63,776 nt of DNA from Streptomyces caelestis. GTDB taxonomy: Bacteria > Actinomycetota > Actinomycetes > Streptomycetales > Streptomycetaceae. Below, in pieces: positions 8,748-17,790 of this stretch; the first letter of the stretch is position 1, and every line of letters begins with the position of its first letter. The DNA lies in NCBI RefSeq assembly GCF_001279005.1, contig NZ_LGCN01000222.1, positions 1 to 63,776 on the forward strand. Reading direction: 5' to 3'. Below the pieces are notes generated by a model. It ran no database searches. It was given only the letters and a program-made list of their open reading frames with translations, and was not told the origin of the DNA. The translations under genes and the position numbers were made by a program.

Positions 8748-10022
8748 CTACTTGTAGTCCTTGAGCAGCTTGCGGTAGGCGTCGCCGGTGCTCGACGCCG
8801 CCTTGTCCGGGCTGGTCTTGCCGGCCAGCACGTTGGCCATCTGCAGCCGGATGGGCTCGAAGAGGGCGTTGCCCTGGGCGATCCACGGCCGCTCCACGGC
8901 CTTGTCGACCGCCGGCTTGAAGAACTTCACCATCTCGTTGTCCGCGACGGCCGGCACCTCGTAGACGGAGGTGCGGGTGGGGAGCAGGCTCAGCTTCTCG
9001 GTGGTCTCCTGCTGCACCTCGGCGGAGCTCATGTACTTCACGAAGGCGTAGGAGGCGTCGAGGTTCTTCGAGCCGGCGTACACCGACAGGTTCCACCCGC
9101 CCTGGGGCGATCCCTGGCCGGCGCTGCCGGCCGGGACGGGGGCCACTCCGAGGTTGGCGGGATCCTTGAACCGGGCTCCCGCCCTGACGTCCTCGATGGC
9201 CCACGGGCCGTTGAGCATCATGGCGGCCTTGCCCGACTTGAAGGCGTTCTGCATGTTGTTCCAGCCGTCGGACGCGTCCGTGATGGCCGCCTTGCTGTCC
9301 AGGAGGTCCTTGAGGACCCGGTACGCCTTCACACCGGGCTCGTCGTCGATGGTGACGGTCTTGTTCTTCTCGTCGACCAGGTCGCCGCCCTCGCCGTAGA
9401 GGTAGGGCAGGAACCAGTACGGGTCGTCGCCTCTCAGGTAGAGGCCGGTCGCGCCGGTCTTCTCCTTGATCCTGGCGGCGGCCGTCTTCAGCTCGGCGAC
9501 GGAGGCGGGTGCCTGGACGCCGGCCTTCTTCAGTAATTCCTTGTTGTAGAAGAGCGCCAGGGTGTCGATCACCTGCGGGACCGCGTAGGTCTTCCCCTCG
9601 TACTTCGTGCTGGCCGCGGCCTGCGGGAGGTAGTCCGACGCGTCGTCGAGGGCGGCCGTGCCGTCGAGCGGGGCGAGGTAGCCGATGCCGGCGAAGTCCG
9701 CGACCCAGGCCACCTCCGTGCGCATCACGTCCGGGGCGCCGGAGTTGCCGCCCGCCGCGTTCTTGAACTTGGCGTTCGCCTCGCCGAACGGCACGTTGAC
9801 GTACTTGACGTCGACCTTCGGGTGTTCCTTCTCGAAACGTTCCGCGAGGGCCTGGTACGTCGCCTTCTCCGCCTCGTTGGAGGTGTCCCAGAAGGTGACG
9901 GTTCCCGACAGCTCCCCGCCGCCCCCGCCGGCACCGTTCCGGCCGTCGTCGTCCCCGCCACATGCCGAAGCCGTCATGGCCAGAGCCGCGACCAGCGCGG
10001 TGGCCGCAATGCCACGCCGCAT
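8748..10022 (-). CDS. malE: Maltodextrin-binding lipoprotein MalE
   Basis: 424 residues from ATG at 10022 (GGGGAG seven bases upstream). A lipoprotein signal ends in a lipobox just before Cys-21 (TASACGGDDD), followed by a Gly-rich tether and a type-I solute-binding domain (FWDTSNEAEKATYQALAERF onward). It captures maltodextrins at the outer membrane surface of the cell for MalFG. In S. glaucescens a similar protein, GacH, binds acarbose-type sugars, so this copy, sitting next to an acarviosin cluster, may also take up the product. An in-frame TTA codon is present at codon 163 (9534-9536), unusual for a primary uptake gene and suggesting bldA-dependent expression. Confidence 0.92.
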   Translation of the reverse strand: MRRGIAATALVAALAMTASACGGDDDGRNGAGGGGGELSGTVTFWDTSNEAEKATYQALAERFEKEHPKVDVKYVNVPFGEANAKFKNAAGGNSGAPDVMRTEVAWVADFAGIGYLAPLDGTAALDDASDYLPQAAASTKYEGKTYAVPQVIDTLALFYNKELLKKAGVQAPASVAELKTAAARIKEKTGATGLYLRGDDPYWFLPYLYGEGGDLVDEKNKTVTIDDEPGVKAYRVLKDLLDSKAAITDASDGWNNMQNAFKSGKAAMMLNGPWAIEDVRAGARFKDPANLGVAPVPAGSAGQGSPQGGWNLSVYAGSKNLDASYAFVKYMSSAEVQQETTEKLSLLPTRTSVYEVPAVADNEMVKFFKPAVDKAVERPWIAQGNALFEPIRLQMANVLAGKTSPDKAASSTGDAYRKLLKDYK

Positions 10023-10140
10023 TGTGAACTCCCCTGTTTCTTCCCGGAATTGGGCGGAGGCGTCAGGGCCTCACGCCAACCGCTCCTGCGCGGCGCCGGG
10101 GTTGCCAGGAACGTAACAGGGACGAAAGGACGCCGAAAGA

Positions 10141-10171
10141 CGTTGCGGCAATTTGCTGCAAGCAGTTTCAG
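10141..10171. promoter_or_regulatory. Operator-like element between malE and malR
   Basis: GTTGCGGCAA is followed by TTGCTGCAAG (10153-10162) and AGTTTCAG (10164-10171). TTGCTGCAAG occurs again exactly at 32367-32376 upstream of the distal amylase. Placed 120 bases before the malE start and 95 bases before the malR start, it can serve both divergent promoters. Confidence 0.6.
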
Positions 10172-10265
10172 CCATTGTGCGGGCGACGGACGGGCGTACC
10201 GCGCAGTCCCGTCGTCTTCCCCACGCAGTGGGCACAGCGGCGGCCGGCGGGTAAAGTGCCCTGCC

Positions 10266-11303
10266 ATGACCATGCGGCTCGCCGACATCGCAGCCCAGGC
10301 GGGCGTCAGCAAGGCCACGGTCAGCCGCGTGCTCAACGGCGCGCGCGGTGTGGCCACGGACACCCGCGACTCCGTGCTCGCCGCACTCGACACGCTGGGG
10401 TACGAGTACCCGTCACGGCAGCGCCGTGCCGAGCTGGTCGGCCTGATCACACCGGAGCTGGACAATCCCGTCTTCCCCGCGCTGGCCGAAGTGATGGGGC
10501 AGGCGCTCACGCGCCGGGGGTACACGCCCGTCCTGGCCACGCAGACGCCGGGGGGTTCGACCGAGGACGAACTCACCGAGATGCTCGTGGGCCGCGGGGT
10601 GGCCGGCATCGTCTTCGTCTCCGGGCTGCACGCCGACACCACCGCCGACACCGGACGCTACGACCGGCTGCGCCGGCAGCGAGTGCCCTTCGTGCTCGTC
10701 AACGGGTTCTCCCCCCGGATCGAGGCGCCCTTCGTCTCCCCGGACGACCGGGCCGCCATGCGTCTGGCCGTGGCGCATCTGGCCGAGCTGGGACACGAGC
10801 GCATCGGGCTCGCGCTCGGGCCGGAGCGCTTCGTGCCGGTCCAGCGCAAGATCGAGGGCTTCCGCGTCGGTCTGCACGAATACCTGGGTCTGCCTGCGCA
10901 GGAGGCCGGGGAACTGATCCAGCACTCGCTGTTCTCCCTGGAAGGCGGCCAGGCAGCGGCGTCCGCACTGATCGACAGAGGGTGCACGGCCGTCGTGTGC
11001 GCCAGCGACATGATGGCCCTCGGCGCCGTCCGGGCCGCGCGCCAGAGGGGCCTTGCGGTTCCCGGCGACCTCTCGGTCGTCGGCTTCGACGACTCGCCGC
11101 TCATCGCCTTCACCGACCCTCCGCTGACCACGATCAGACAGCCCGTCAAGGCGATGGGGCAGATCGCCGTGGACGCGCTGCTGGAGGAGATGTCCGGAAC
11201 GCCGCCGCCGCGCACCGAGTTCGTCCTCATGCCGGAACTGGTGGTCCGGGGGTCCACCGCCGCCGGTCCGCGGGGCGGGCAGCGCCCGCCGGACCAGCGC
11301 TGA
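10266..11303 (+). CDS. malR: LacI-family maltose repressor MalR (paralogue 2)
   Basis: 345 residues; ATG at 10266 gives MTMRLADIAAQAGVSKATVSRVLNG (a second ATG at 10272 is possible). HTH and hinge occupy residues 1-60 and a sugar-binding domain the rest. Divergent from malE, the usual malR position, with operator words in between. It is a paralogue of the regulator at 4060 and shares most effector-domain motifs, but its DNA-recognition neighbourhood differs (SKATV versus SEATA; ARGVA versus KPGVA). The last 17 codons form part of an 88-base sequence repeated downstream at 11423. Expected to repress malEFG-aglA, amylases and perhaps the acarviosin genes when maltodextrin is absent. Confidence 0.88.
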   Translation: MTMRLADIAAQAGVSKATVSRVLNGARGVATDTRDSVLAALDTLGYEYPSRQRRAELVGLITPELDNPVFPALAEVMGQALTRRGYTPVLATQTPGGSTEDELTEMLVGRGVAGIVFVSGLHADTTADTGRYDRLRRQRVPFVLVNGFSPRIEAPFVSPDDRAAMRLAVAHLAELGHERIGLALGPERFVPVQRKIEGFRVGLHEYLGLPAQEAGELIQHSLFSLEGGQAAASALIDRGCTAVVCASDMMALGAVRAARQRGLAVPGDLSVVGFDDSPLIAFTDPPLTTIRQPVKAMGQIAVDALLEEMSGTPPPRTEFVLMPELVVRGSTAAGPRGGQRPPDQR

Positions 11304-11510
11304 CCCGCCGACCACCGCCCGGACGCGGCACGCCGGGGCGCCGGTCGAGCGCGGCGGACCGGCACGGCCGGCCGCCGCTCGGCCCCGGCGCACGCCGGGG
11401 CCGGGACCCCGTGGCCCGGGAATCCACCGCCGCCGGTCCGCGGGGCGGACAGCGGCCGCCGGACCAGCGCTGACCCGCCGACCACCACCCGGACGCGGCA
11501 CGCCGGGGCG
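11253..11510. repeat. 88-base direct repeat pair at the mal/acarviosin junction
   Basis: Copy A (11253-11340) covers the last 17 codons and stop of malR plus 37 bases; copy B is at 11423-11510. I count 85 of 88 identical positions. Within each, GC-rich arms (for example GCGGGC and GCCCGC around AGC in copy A) can form a hairpin that may end malR transcription. The 82 bases between copies are not repeated. The duplication marks the border between the maltose locus and the cyclitol cluster. Confidence 0.8.
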
Positions 11511-11543
11511 GCCGAGGTCCGGTGGTCCCGGTCCGGCCCGGCG

Positions 11544-12521
11544 TCACGCGGACGCGAGCAGCGGACGCCACCAGTCCGCGTGGCGCTCGTACCACTGGGC
11601 GGTCTCGGCCAGGGCCGCCGCGAAGTCGGTGCGGGGCCGGTATCCGAGTTCGGCGGTGATCTTGCTGTGGTCGACCGCGTAGCGCCGGTCGTGCCCCTTG
11701 CGGTCCTCGACGTGTTCGATCCGCTCCGGGCTCGCGCCGCACAGGGCGAGCAGCCGGTGCGTGAGCTCCAGGTTGGACAGCGAGGTGCCGCCCCCGATGT
11801 TGTAGACCTCCCCCGGCCGGCCCGACACGCGGACGAGTTCGACGGCCCGGACGTGGTCGTCGACGTACAGCCAGTCGCGCTCGTACCGTCCGTCGCCGTA
11901 GAGCGGGACGGTACCGCCGGACAGGATGCGGGCCAGGAAGCGCGGGATGAGCTTCTCCGGGTGCTGGTGGGGTCCGAAGTTGTTCGAGCAGCGGGTCACC
12001 CGGACGTCCAGTCCGTGCGTGCGGTGGTGGGCCAGGGCGATCAGGTCCGAGGCCGCCTTCGACGCCGCGTACGGCGAGGTGGGCCGCAGGGGATCGCTCT
12101 CCTCGGCGGCCCCCTGGGGGAGGGAGCCGTACACCTCGTCGGTGGAGACGTGCACGAAGGTGCGCACGCCGTGGCGGAGCGCGGCGTCGACCAGCACCTG
12201 GGTGCCCAGCACATTGGTGCGGGTGAAGGCGCCGCCGTCGGCGATGGAACGGTCGACGTGCGACTCGGCGGCGAAGTGCACGATCTGGTCGTGGCGTCGG
12301 GCCAGCGCGTCCACCAGGGACGCGTCGCACACGTCGCCCTGGACGAAGGCGAGGTCGGGGTGGTCGCGCACCGCGTGGAGGCGTGCGAGGCTGCCGGCGT
12401 AGGTGAGTTTGTCGAGGACGGTCACCGCCGTGCCCCCGGGTCCTCGGGGCGACAGGAGGTGGCGGACGTAGGCGGAGCCGATGAAACCCGCCCCGCCGGT
12501 GACGAGGATCGCTGCGTTCAT
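11544..12521 (-). CDS. rfbB: dTDP-glucose 4,6-dehydratase
   Basis: 325 residues from ATG at 12521, overlapping the rfbA stop by ATGA. Short-chain-dehydrogenase fold with the NAD motif VTGGAGFIGSAY, STDEVYGSL, and the catalytic YAASK (Tyr-x-x-x-Lys). The VTRCSNNFGPHQHPEKLIP segment is characteristic of RmlB. It turns dTDP-glucose into dTDP-4-keto-6-deoxyglucose. With no RmlC-type epimerase of normal length here and a class III aminotransferase divergently placed, its product is more likely aminated to dTDP-4-amino-4,6-dideoxyglucose, the amino sugar of acarviosine (AcbB role), than used for rhamnose. Confidence 0.95.
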   Translation of the reverse strand: MNAAILVTGGAGFIGSAYVRHLLSPRGPGGTAVTVLDKLTYAGSLARLHAVRDHPDLAFVQGDVCDASLVDALARRHDQIVHFAAESHVDRSIADGGAFTRTNVLGTQVLVDAALRHGVRTFVHVSTDEVYGSLPQGAAEESDPLRPTSPYAASKAASDLIALAHHRTHGLDVRVTRCSNNFGPHQHPEKLIPRFLARILSGGTVPLYGDGRYERDWLYVDDHVRAVELVRVSGRPGEVYNIGGGTSLSNLELTHRLLALCGASPERIEHVEDRKGHDRRYAVDHSKITAELGYRPRTDFAAALAETAQWYERHADWWRPLLASA

Positions 12522-13585
12522 GGGGTGAGGTACACCTTGCTGTGGTCGCCGATCACCAGACGGTGAGCTCGCGGAAGACGGGGGGCCGGGCCCACGACGG
12601 CGCCGCGGCCGATGAGGGACGCCTCGATGCGGGACGCCCCCTCGACCTGCGCGCCGCGCAGCAGGACGGAGTACTCGACGGCACTGTCCTCGACCCGGCA
12701 GTCCTCCCCGATGGAGGTGTACGGGCCGACGCTGGAGTTGCTGACGACGGCGCCCGCGCCGATGACCACCGGGCCGACGACGCGTGACCCGCGCACCACC
12801 GCACCCTCGGCCACCCGGACCCGGCCGATCAGCGTGCTGTGCGCGTCGACCTTGCCCTCGACGCTGCCCTCGATCCCGTCGAGCACATGGCGGTTGACCT
12901 CCAGCATGTCCTCCGCGCTGCCGGTGTCGCGCCAGGGCCGGGTGGTGGTCTCGGCGCGCACGCGCAGCCCTTGGTCGACCATCCACTGCACGGCGTGGGT
13001 GATCTCCAGTTCGCCGCGTGCCGAGGGGGCGATGGCGCGCACCGCCTCGTGCACGGCCGGGCTGAAGGCGTACACGCCGATGAGGGCGAGCGCGCTGCGC
13101 GGAGTGTCGGGCTTCTCCTCCAGGCGCAGCACGTTCCCTTCGGTGTCGACCTCCGCGACTCCGAACGCGGAGGGGTCCGCGACGGGGGTCAGCAGCAGCC
13201 GGGCCGCCGCGGCATCGGCGGCGGCGAGACGCACGAAGTCGGCGACCCCCTGCGGGAGGTAGTTGTCGCCCAGGTACAGCAGGAAGTCGTCGTCACCGAG
13301 GAAGTCGCGGGCGATGCGCACCGCGTGCGCGAGGCCGAGCGGGCGGGACTGTTGCAGGTAGGTGATGCGTAACCCGAACTCCGTTCCGTCACCGGTCAGT
13401 TCGCGGATCTCTCGGCCGTGTGCCCCCACGACGACGCCGACTTCCCGGATGCCCGCCGCGGCGAGGGAGTCCAGCGCGTGGAACAGCACGGGTCTGTTGG
13501 CGATGGGGAGCAGCTGCTTGGCGCCGGTGTGCGTGAACGGCCTCAGTCTGCTGCCGGTTCCACCTGCCAGGACCAGGGCCTTCAC
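12518..13585 (-). CDS. rfbA: Glucose-1-phosphate thymidylyltransferase, long form
   Basis: 355 residues; GTG at 13585 gives MKALVLAGGTGSRLRPFTHTGAKQLLPIANRP, the nucleotidyltransferase signature. The protein is longer than RmlA of rhamnose pathways (about 290) and has a C-terminal left-handed beta-helix of hexapeptide repeats (about residues 250-345), as in StrD/AcbA-type enzymes of antibiotic clusters. It makes dTDP-glucose for rfbB. Its promoter faces the acbV-type operon across 259 bases containing an operator-like sequence. Codon 72 is TTA (13370-13372), so expression probably requires bldA tRNA. Confidence 0.94.
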   Translation of the reverse strand: MKALVLAGGTGSRLRPFTHTGAKQLLPIANRPVLFHALDSLAAAGIREVGVVVGAHGREIRELTGDGTEFGLRITYLQQSRPLGLAHAVRIARDFLGDDDFLLYLGDNYLPQGVADFVRLAAADAAAARLLLTPVADPSAFGVAEVDTEGNVLRLEEKPDTPRSALALIGVYAFSPAVHEAVRAIAPSARGELEITHAVQWMVDQGLRVRAETTTRPWRDTGSAEDMLEVNRHVLDGIEGSVEGKVDAHSTLIGRVRVAEGAVVRGSRVVGPVVIGAGAVVSNSSVGPYTSIGEDCRVEDSAVEYSVLLRGAQVEGASRIEASLIGRGAVVGPAPRLPRAHRLVIGDHSKVYLTP

Positions 13586-13700
13586 CTCGGCCTCCGCGGG
13601 GGCGGACCGGTCTGGGGGCGTTTTCTCACAGGTCTCTCCTCGCATGAGAGGCGTGGCGTCGCCGTGGGCACATCGACTCAAGCAGACTGCCGCGCCCCCT

Positions 13701-13739
13701 CGCAACAACTTTCTGAAACGATCCGCAAAGTCTTGCAGT
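13701..13739. promoter_or_regulatory. Operator-like element between rfbA and the cyclitol operon
   Basis: Read on the minus strand it contains CTGCAAGAC, TTTGCGG, CGTTTCAGA and GTTGTTGCGA, words also present in the amylase upstream region (3746-3755 and 3861-3889). Located between the divergent rfbA (13585) and aminotransferase (13845) starts, it could let the maltose LacI regulators control both transcription units of the cluster. Not proven to be bound. Confidence 0.55.
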
Positions 13740-13844
13740 CATCTGTGTTCAAGTGTTTGACTCAAGCCGAACCGCCAACCGTGGTGTGTCACACCGCAGT
13801 TCGCCGGTGATCGCGTACAGCCGGTCCGACGAGCAGGGACAGCG

Positions 13845-15137
13845 ATGACAGGTTTACGGCAGACCCAGCACCTGGCACGGGAGGCCCGGCATCTGGCGCC
13901 GGGCGCTTCCGAGGAAGCCGTCCACGGACGCCGGGTGTTCGCCGAGGGGCACGGTCCCGTGCTGACCGACCTCGACGGCAACCAGTACCTCGACTTCGCC
14001 GCCGGCACCCTCACCCAGTCCCTGGGCCACGGGCACCCGGAGGTGGTCGAGGCGCTCACCGCCCAGGCCCGCCGTCTGTGGAACGTCCACGACAGCGCCA
14101 CTCCGGACCGCGCCGGCCTGCTGGACCTGCTCGCCAGGCTGCTGCCCGAGCGGCTCGACACCTACGCGTTCTTCTCCACCGGCGCGGAGGTGGTCGAGGC
14201 CGCACTGCGGGTCGTCCAGGCGACCGCGCCGCCGGGACGCAACCGGATCGGCGCCCTGCGGCACGGCTTCCACGGCAAGACCATGGGCGCCCGGATGCTC
14301 GTGCACTGGGACATCGGCCACCAGGCGTTCAGCGGCAACAGCGTGCTGGGCTACAGCCCTTACTGCTACCGCTGCCCCCTGGGGCTGGAGTACCCGTCGT
14401 GCGACGTGCGCTGCGCGACGCTGGTGCGCCGGCACATCGCCGAGAAGCCCAACGTCTCCGCGCTGGTCTTCGAACCCGTCCTCGGCGCGGCGGGGGTCAT
14501 CGTGCCGCCGCCGGGTTACTGGGAACGCATCGCGGACGCCTGCCGGGAGGGCGGCGTCCTGCTCGTCGCGGACGAGGTGCTCACCGGCGGCGGACGCACG
14601 GGGGCCTTCCTCGCCAGTGACCTCTTCGGCGTCGAACCGGACCTGGCGATGCTGTCCAAGGGCACCGCGAGCGGGTTCCCCTTCGCCGTGCTCGCCGGCC
14701 GTGCGGAGCTGCTGCGCAGGCCGGAAGCGGCCACCTCGGGGGCGTACGCCTCGACGTACGCGAGCAACCCGCTGGGCATCGCCGCCGCCCGCGCCACGCT
14801 CGAGGTCGTCGAGCGCGACCGGCTGATCGACCGCGTACGCGTCCTCGGCGAGATCATGGAGGACCGGCTGCGCCTCCTGGAGTCCCGCTTCGACCGGCTG
14901 GGCCAGGTGCGCGGCCTCGGACTGCTGTGGGGCCTGGAGTTCGTCGCCGATCCCGCCGCCCGCACCCCCGCGCCGGAGACGGCCCGGGCCGTCTACACCA
15001 CGGCCCTGGACCTGGGACTGCGCACCTCCCTCGGAGGCCACATCCTGCGCCTGGCCCCGCCGTTCACACTCGACGAGGCCCTGCTCGAGGAGGGTCTGCG
15101 ACTGTTGGAGAAGGCCCTCGAACGGGTGATCGCGTGA
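13845..15137 (+). CDS. acbV: Class III PLP aminotransferase (AcbV-like)
   Basis: 430 residues from ATG at 13845 (AGGGA upstream). Fold-type I class III family, related to glutamate-1-semialdehyde and ornithine aminotransferases. Seen are FFSTGAEVVEAALR, the PLP-region VADEVLTGGGRTG, and the catalytic Lys in SKGTASGFP. Sugar aminotransferases are usually of the DegT family; the acarbose enzyme AcbV is an exception, which supports the assignment: amination of dTDP-4-keto-6-deoxyglucose. The first gene of the long plus-strand operon; it overlaps the next gene by GTGA. A Cys-rich stretch (YCYRCPLGLEYPSCDVRC) is a feature to note. Codon 4 is TTA (13854-13856), placed where it would block translation of the whole coupled operon without bldA tRNA. 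Confidence 0.88.
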   Translation: MTGLRQTQHLAREARHLAPGASEEAVHGRRVFAEGHGPVLTDLDGNQYLDFAAGTLTQSLGHGHPEVVEALTAQARRLWNVHDSATPDRAGLLDLLARLLPERLDTYAFFSTGAEVVEAALRVVQATAPPGRNRIGALRHGFHGKTMGARMLVHWDIGHQAFSGNSVLGYSPYCYRCPLGLEYPSCDVRCATLVRRHIAEKPNVSALVFEPVLGAAGVIVPPPGYWERIADACREGGVLLVADEVLTGGGRTGAFLASDLFGVEPDLAMLSKGTASGFPFAVLAGRAELLRRPEAATSGAYASTYASNPLGIAAARATLEVVERDRLIDRVRVLGEIMEDRLRLLESRFDRLGQVRGLGLLWGLEFVADPAARTPAPETARAVYTTALDLGLRTSLGGHILRLAPPFTLDEALLEEGLRLLEKALERVIA

Positions 15138-16180
15138 TCGTGGCGGAGCGCCTCGTCAAGGAGTTCCGGCTGGCCGAACGCAAACCCGGCCTGCTCGGCA
15201 GCCTCTCCACCCTCCTCACCCGCCGCCACCGCGTGGTGCGCGCGGTCGACGACGTCTCCTTCGAGATACCGGCCGGCACCAAGACGGCCTACATCGGCGC
15301 CAACGGGGCCGGCAAGTCGACCACGATCAAGATGCTGACCGGCATCATGACCCCCACCTCCGGCCGCTGCACGGTCGCCGGCCTGGAGCCGTACCGGAAC
15401 CGGCAGCGCAACGCCCGCACCATCGGCGTCGTCTTCGGCCAGCGCAGCCAGCTGTGGTGGGACCTGTCGGTGCCGGACTCCTTCCGCATCCTGCGCCGCG
15501 TCTACGACATCCCCGAGCCGGTCTACCGGCGCAACCTGGACCTGTTCCGGGAACTCCTCGACATCGACGCGCTGGGTTCGACCCCCGTACGGCAGCTGAG
15601 CCTCGGCCAGCGCATGCGCGCCGAGATCGCGGCGAGTCTGCTGCACGACCCCGCCGTCCTGTTCTGGGACGAGCCCACCATCGGCCTCGACATGGTGCTC
15701 AAGGACGCGGTGCGCCACCTGGTCAACCGCGCCCACCGGGAGCTGGGCACCACCGTGGTGCTCACCAGCCACGACATCGCCGACATCGCCGCGATCTGCG
15801 ACAGCGCCCTGGTCGTCGACCACGGCCGGGTCGTCCACCAGGGGACCCTGAAGGACCTGCTGCGCACCGCCGACCACCGCTCGGTCGTCTTCGACCACCG
15901 GGACGGCACCGCGGCCGGTACCGTCCGCGCCCGCATCGAGACCGGTCTGCCGGGCGTGCGCGCCACACCGGACGACGGCGGCCGCATCCGCGTCGACTAC
16001 CCGGCCGGCCGCTACACCTCCCGGCAGGTCCTCACCTTCCTCCTGGACCACTTCGACCTCGCCGACTGGTACGCCCCCGAACCCGGCCTGGAGGACGTGC
16101 TCCGCAGGATCTACGGCCGCGCACGCGTTCCCGGCGGCACACCCGACGGGACCGGCCGCACACCCGACGGTGCCGCATGA
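15134..16180 (+). CDS. acbW: ABC exporter ATP-binding protein (AcbW-like)
   Basis: 348 residues from GTG at 15134, overlapping the preceding stop. Walker A is GANGAGKST, the signature LSLGQRMRAE, Walker B VLFWDEPTIGLD, and a switch His in LTSHD. The VFGQRSQLWWDL segment is typical of ATPases partnered with ABC-2 type permeases of the two-subunit family (PF06182). Encoded directly before two such permeases, like AcbW-AcbX-AcbY. Likely exports the finished acarviosyl oligosaccharide. A second GTG six bases on could be the start. Confidence 0.9.
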   Translation: MIVAERLVKEFRLAERKPGLLGSLSTLLTRRHRVVRAVDDVSFEIPAGTKTAYIGANGAGKSTTIKMLTGIMTPTSGRCTVAGLEPYRNRQRNARTIGVVFGQRSQLWWDLSVPDSFRILRRVYDIPEPVYRRNLDLFRELLDIDALGSTPVRQLSLGQRMRAEIAASLLHDPAVLFWDEPTIGLDMVLKDAVRHLVNRAHRELGTTVVLTSHDIADIAAICDSALVVDHGRVVHQGTLKDLLRTADHRSVVFDHRDGTAAGTVRARIETGLPGVRATPDDGGRIRVDYPAGRYTSRQVLTFLLDHFDLADWYAPEPGLEDVLRRIYGRARVPGGTPDGTGRTPDGAA

Positions 16181-16986
16181 CCGCCCGCCTGCGCCGCTAC
16201 ACGCCGTTCGCCACCAGCGGCCTGCAGTCCCTGCTGCAGTACCGCTCGATGTTCGCGATGACCGCGGTGACCGCGGCCGCCGGCGCGGCGGTGACCGTCT
16301 TCCTGTGGCGCGCCGTGTACGCGGGCACACCCGGCCGCGGACCCGGCGGCTTCACCGTGGAGGACATCACCACCTACCTGCTGGTGGCCCAGATCCTGCA
16401 GGTGCTGCACACCAACCGGGTGGACGACGAGGTCGCGGCCGAGGTGTACCGGGGTGACGTCGCGGTCATGCTGGTGCGCCCCGTCAGCTACCCGGTGATG
16501 CGGTTCTTCGCCTGCCTGCCCGTGGTGGGGGCCAACGCCGTCCTGGTCGGCCTGCCGGTCCTCGGCCTGTTCGCGCTGTTCGTCCCGCTCACCGAGCCCC
16601 GGCCGGCGGACCTGCTGCTGTTCGCCGTCTCCACCGCCCTGTCGGTGCTGCTGGCGTTCTGCGTGAACCTGCTGACCGGCATGACCGGCTTCCTCACCAC
16701 CAACACCTGGGGCGTGCGGATGGTCAAGCAGAGCGTCGTCGCCTTCTTCGCCGGACAGCTCGTGCCGCTCGCGCTGATGCCGGGCCCGCTGGCCGCGCTC
16801 GCGAAGGCCCTTCCCTTCCGCGGCATGGTCGACGGTCCGCTGACCCTGCTGCTCGGCCGCTACGACGGCTGGACGGACGCCGCCGGGGTGCTCGTCCAGC
16901 AGGCGGCCTGGACGGCCGGGCTGACGCTGCTGTGCGCCGCGCTGTGGCGCACCGCCCTGGGACGGCTGGAGGTGCTCGGCGGATGA
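16177..16986 (+). CDS. acbX: ABC-2 type exporter permease 1 (AcbX-like)
   Basis: 269 residues from ATG at 16177 overlapping the ATPase stop (ATGA). About six hydrophobic segments, beginning MFAMTAVTAAAGAAVTVFLW. Belongs by length, topology and neighbourhood to the ABC-2 family transporter proteins that work as pairs. The central loop contains the RGDVAVMLVRPVSYP motif typical of this permease family. Forms the exporter channel with the next gene product. Confidence 0.87.
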   Translation: MTARLRRYTPFATSGLQSLLQYRSMFAMTAVTAAAGAAVTVFLWRAVYAGTPGRGPGGFTVEDITTYLLVAQILQVLHTNRVDDEVAAEVYRGDVAVMLVRPVSYPVMRFFACLPVVGANAVLVGLPVLGLFALFVPLTEPRPADLLLFAVSTALSVLLAFCVNLLTGMTGFLTTNTWGVRMVKQSVVAFFAGQLVPLALMPGPLAALAKALPFRGMVDGPLTLLLGRYDGWTDAAGVLVQQAAWTAGLTLLCAALWRTALGRLEVLGG

Positions 16987-17783
16987 CGCGCACCCTGACC
17001 CGGTACCTGCGGCTGGCCTGGTTCCTGGGCGGGGTGGGCCTGCACCGGCTGGCCGCGTACCGCACGGACTTCGTGCTCGGCGCGGGCGCCTTCCTGGTGC
17101 GGGTCGGCATCCAGACGGCGGTCGTCGGCCTCGTCTTCCGGCACGTCCCCGCCGTGGGCGGCTGGTCGTACCACGAGGTGCTGTTCCTGCTGGGGTTCTC
17201 CCTGCTGCCGCGCGGGCTCGATCACCTCTTCACCGACCAGTTGTGGGAACTGGGCCGCAAACTGGTCCAGCGCGGGGAGTTCTACCGCTACCTCGTCCGG
17301 CCGGTCGACCCGCTGTTCTCCCTGCTGTCGGAGCGCTTCTTCCACCCCGACGGACTCGGCGAACTCGTCGTCGGGGCCGTCCTGGTGGGATACGCGGGAA
17401 GCGAGCTCGGCCTGTCGCTCAGCCCCGTGCAGTGGGTGCTGGCGCCCGTGCTGGTGCTGTGCGGGGCGCTGCTGCACACCTCGGTGAAGCTGCTCTTCGC
17501 CTCCCTGTCCTTCTGGACGGTGACGAGCATGCCCGCGATGTACGCGGCCAACCAGGTGTCGGAGTTCTCCGCCTACCCCCTGGACATCTACCACCCCTCG
17601 CTGAAGGCCCTGCTCACCTGGGTCCTGCCCTTCGCCTTCACCGCCTACGTGCCCTGCGTCTACCTGCTGAGCGGCGGGACCGGCCTGCTCGGCTGGCTGC
17701 CCGTGGTGACCGCCGGCGCCCTGGCCCTCGCGCTGACCGTCTGGTGCCGAGGCGTCAACCGCTACGAGATGACCGGAAGTTGA
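16983..17783 (+). CDS. acbY: ABC-2 type exporter permease 2 (AcbY-like)
   Basis: 266 residues from ATG at 16983 overlapping the previous stop (ATGA). About six hydrophobic segments; the family loop reads RGEFYRYLVRPVDPLF. Partner of the preceding permease and the ATPase at 15134. Exporter role inferred from family and from the identical W-X-Y arrangement in acarbose clusters. Confidence 0.87.
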   Translation: MTRTLTRYLRLAWFLGGVGLHRLAAYRTDFVLGAGAFLVRVGIQTAVVGLVFRHVPAVGGWSYHEVLFLLGFSLLPRGLDHLFTDQLWELGRKLVQRGEFYRYLVRPVDPLFSLLSERFFHPDGLGELVVGAVLVGYAGSELGLSLSPVQWVLAPVLVLCGALLHTSVKLLFASLSFWTVTSMPAMYAANQVSEFSAYPLDIYHPSLKALLTWVLPFAFTAYVPCVYLLSGGTGLLGWLPVVTAGALALALTVWCRGVNRYEMTGS

Positions 17784-17790
17784 GCCTGGC

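Noticed and set aside
11253..11510. Phage or ICE attachment sites made of the 88-base repeat
   Set aside because: Only 82 bases lie between the copies, and no integrase or tRNA is present.
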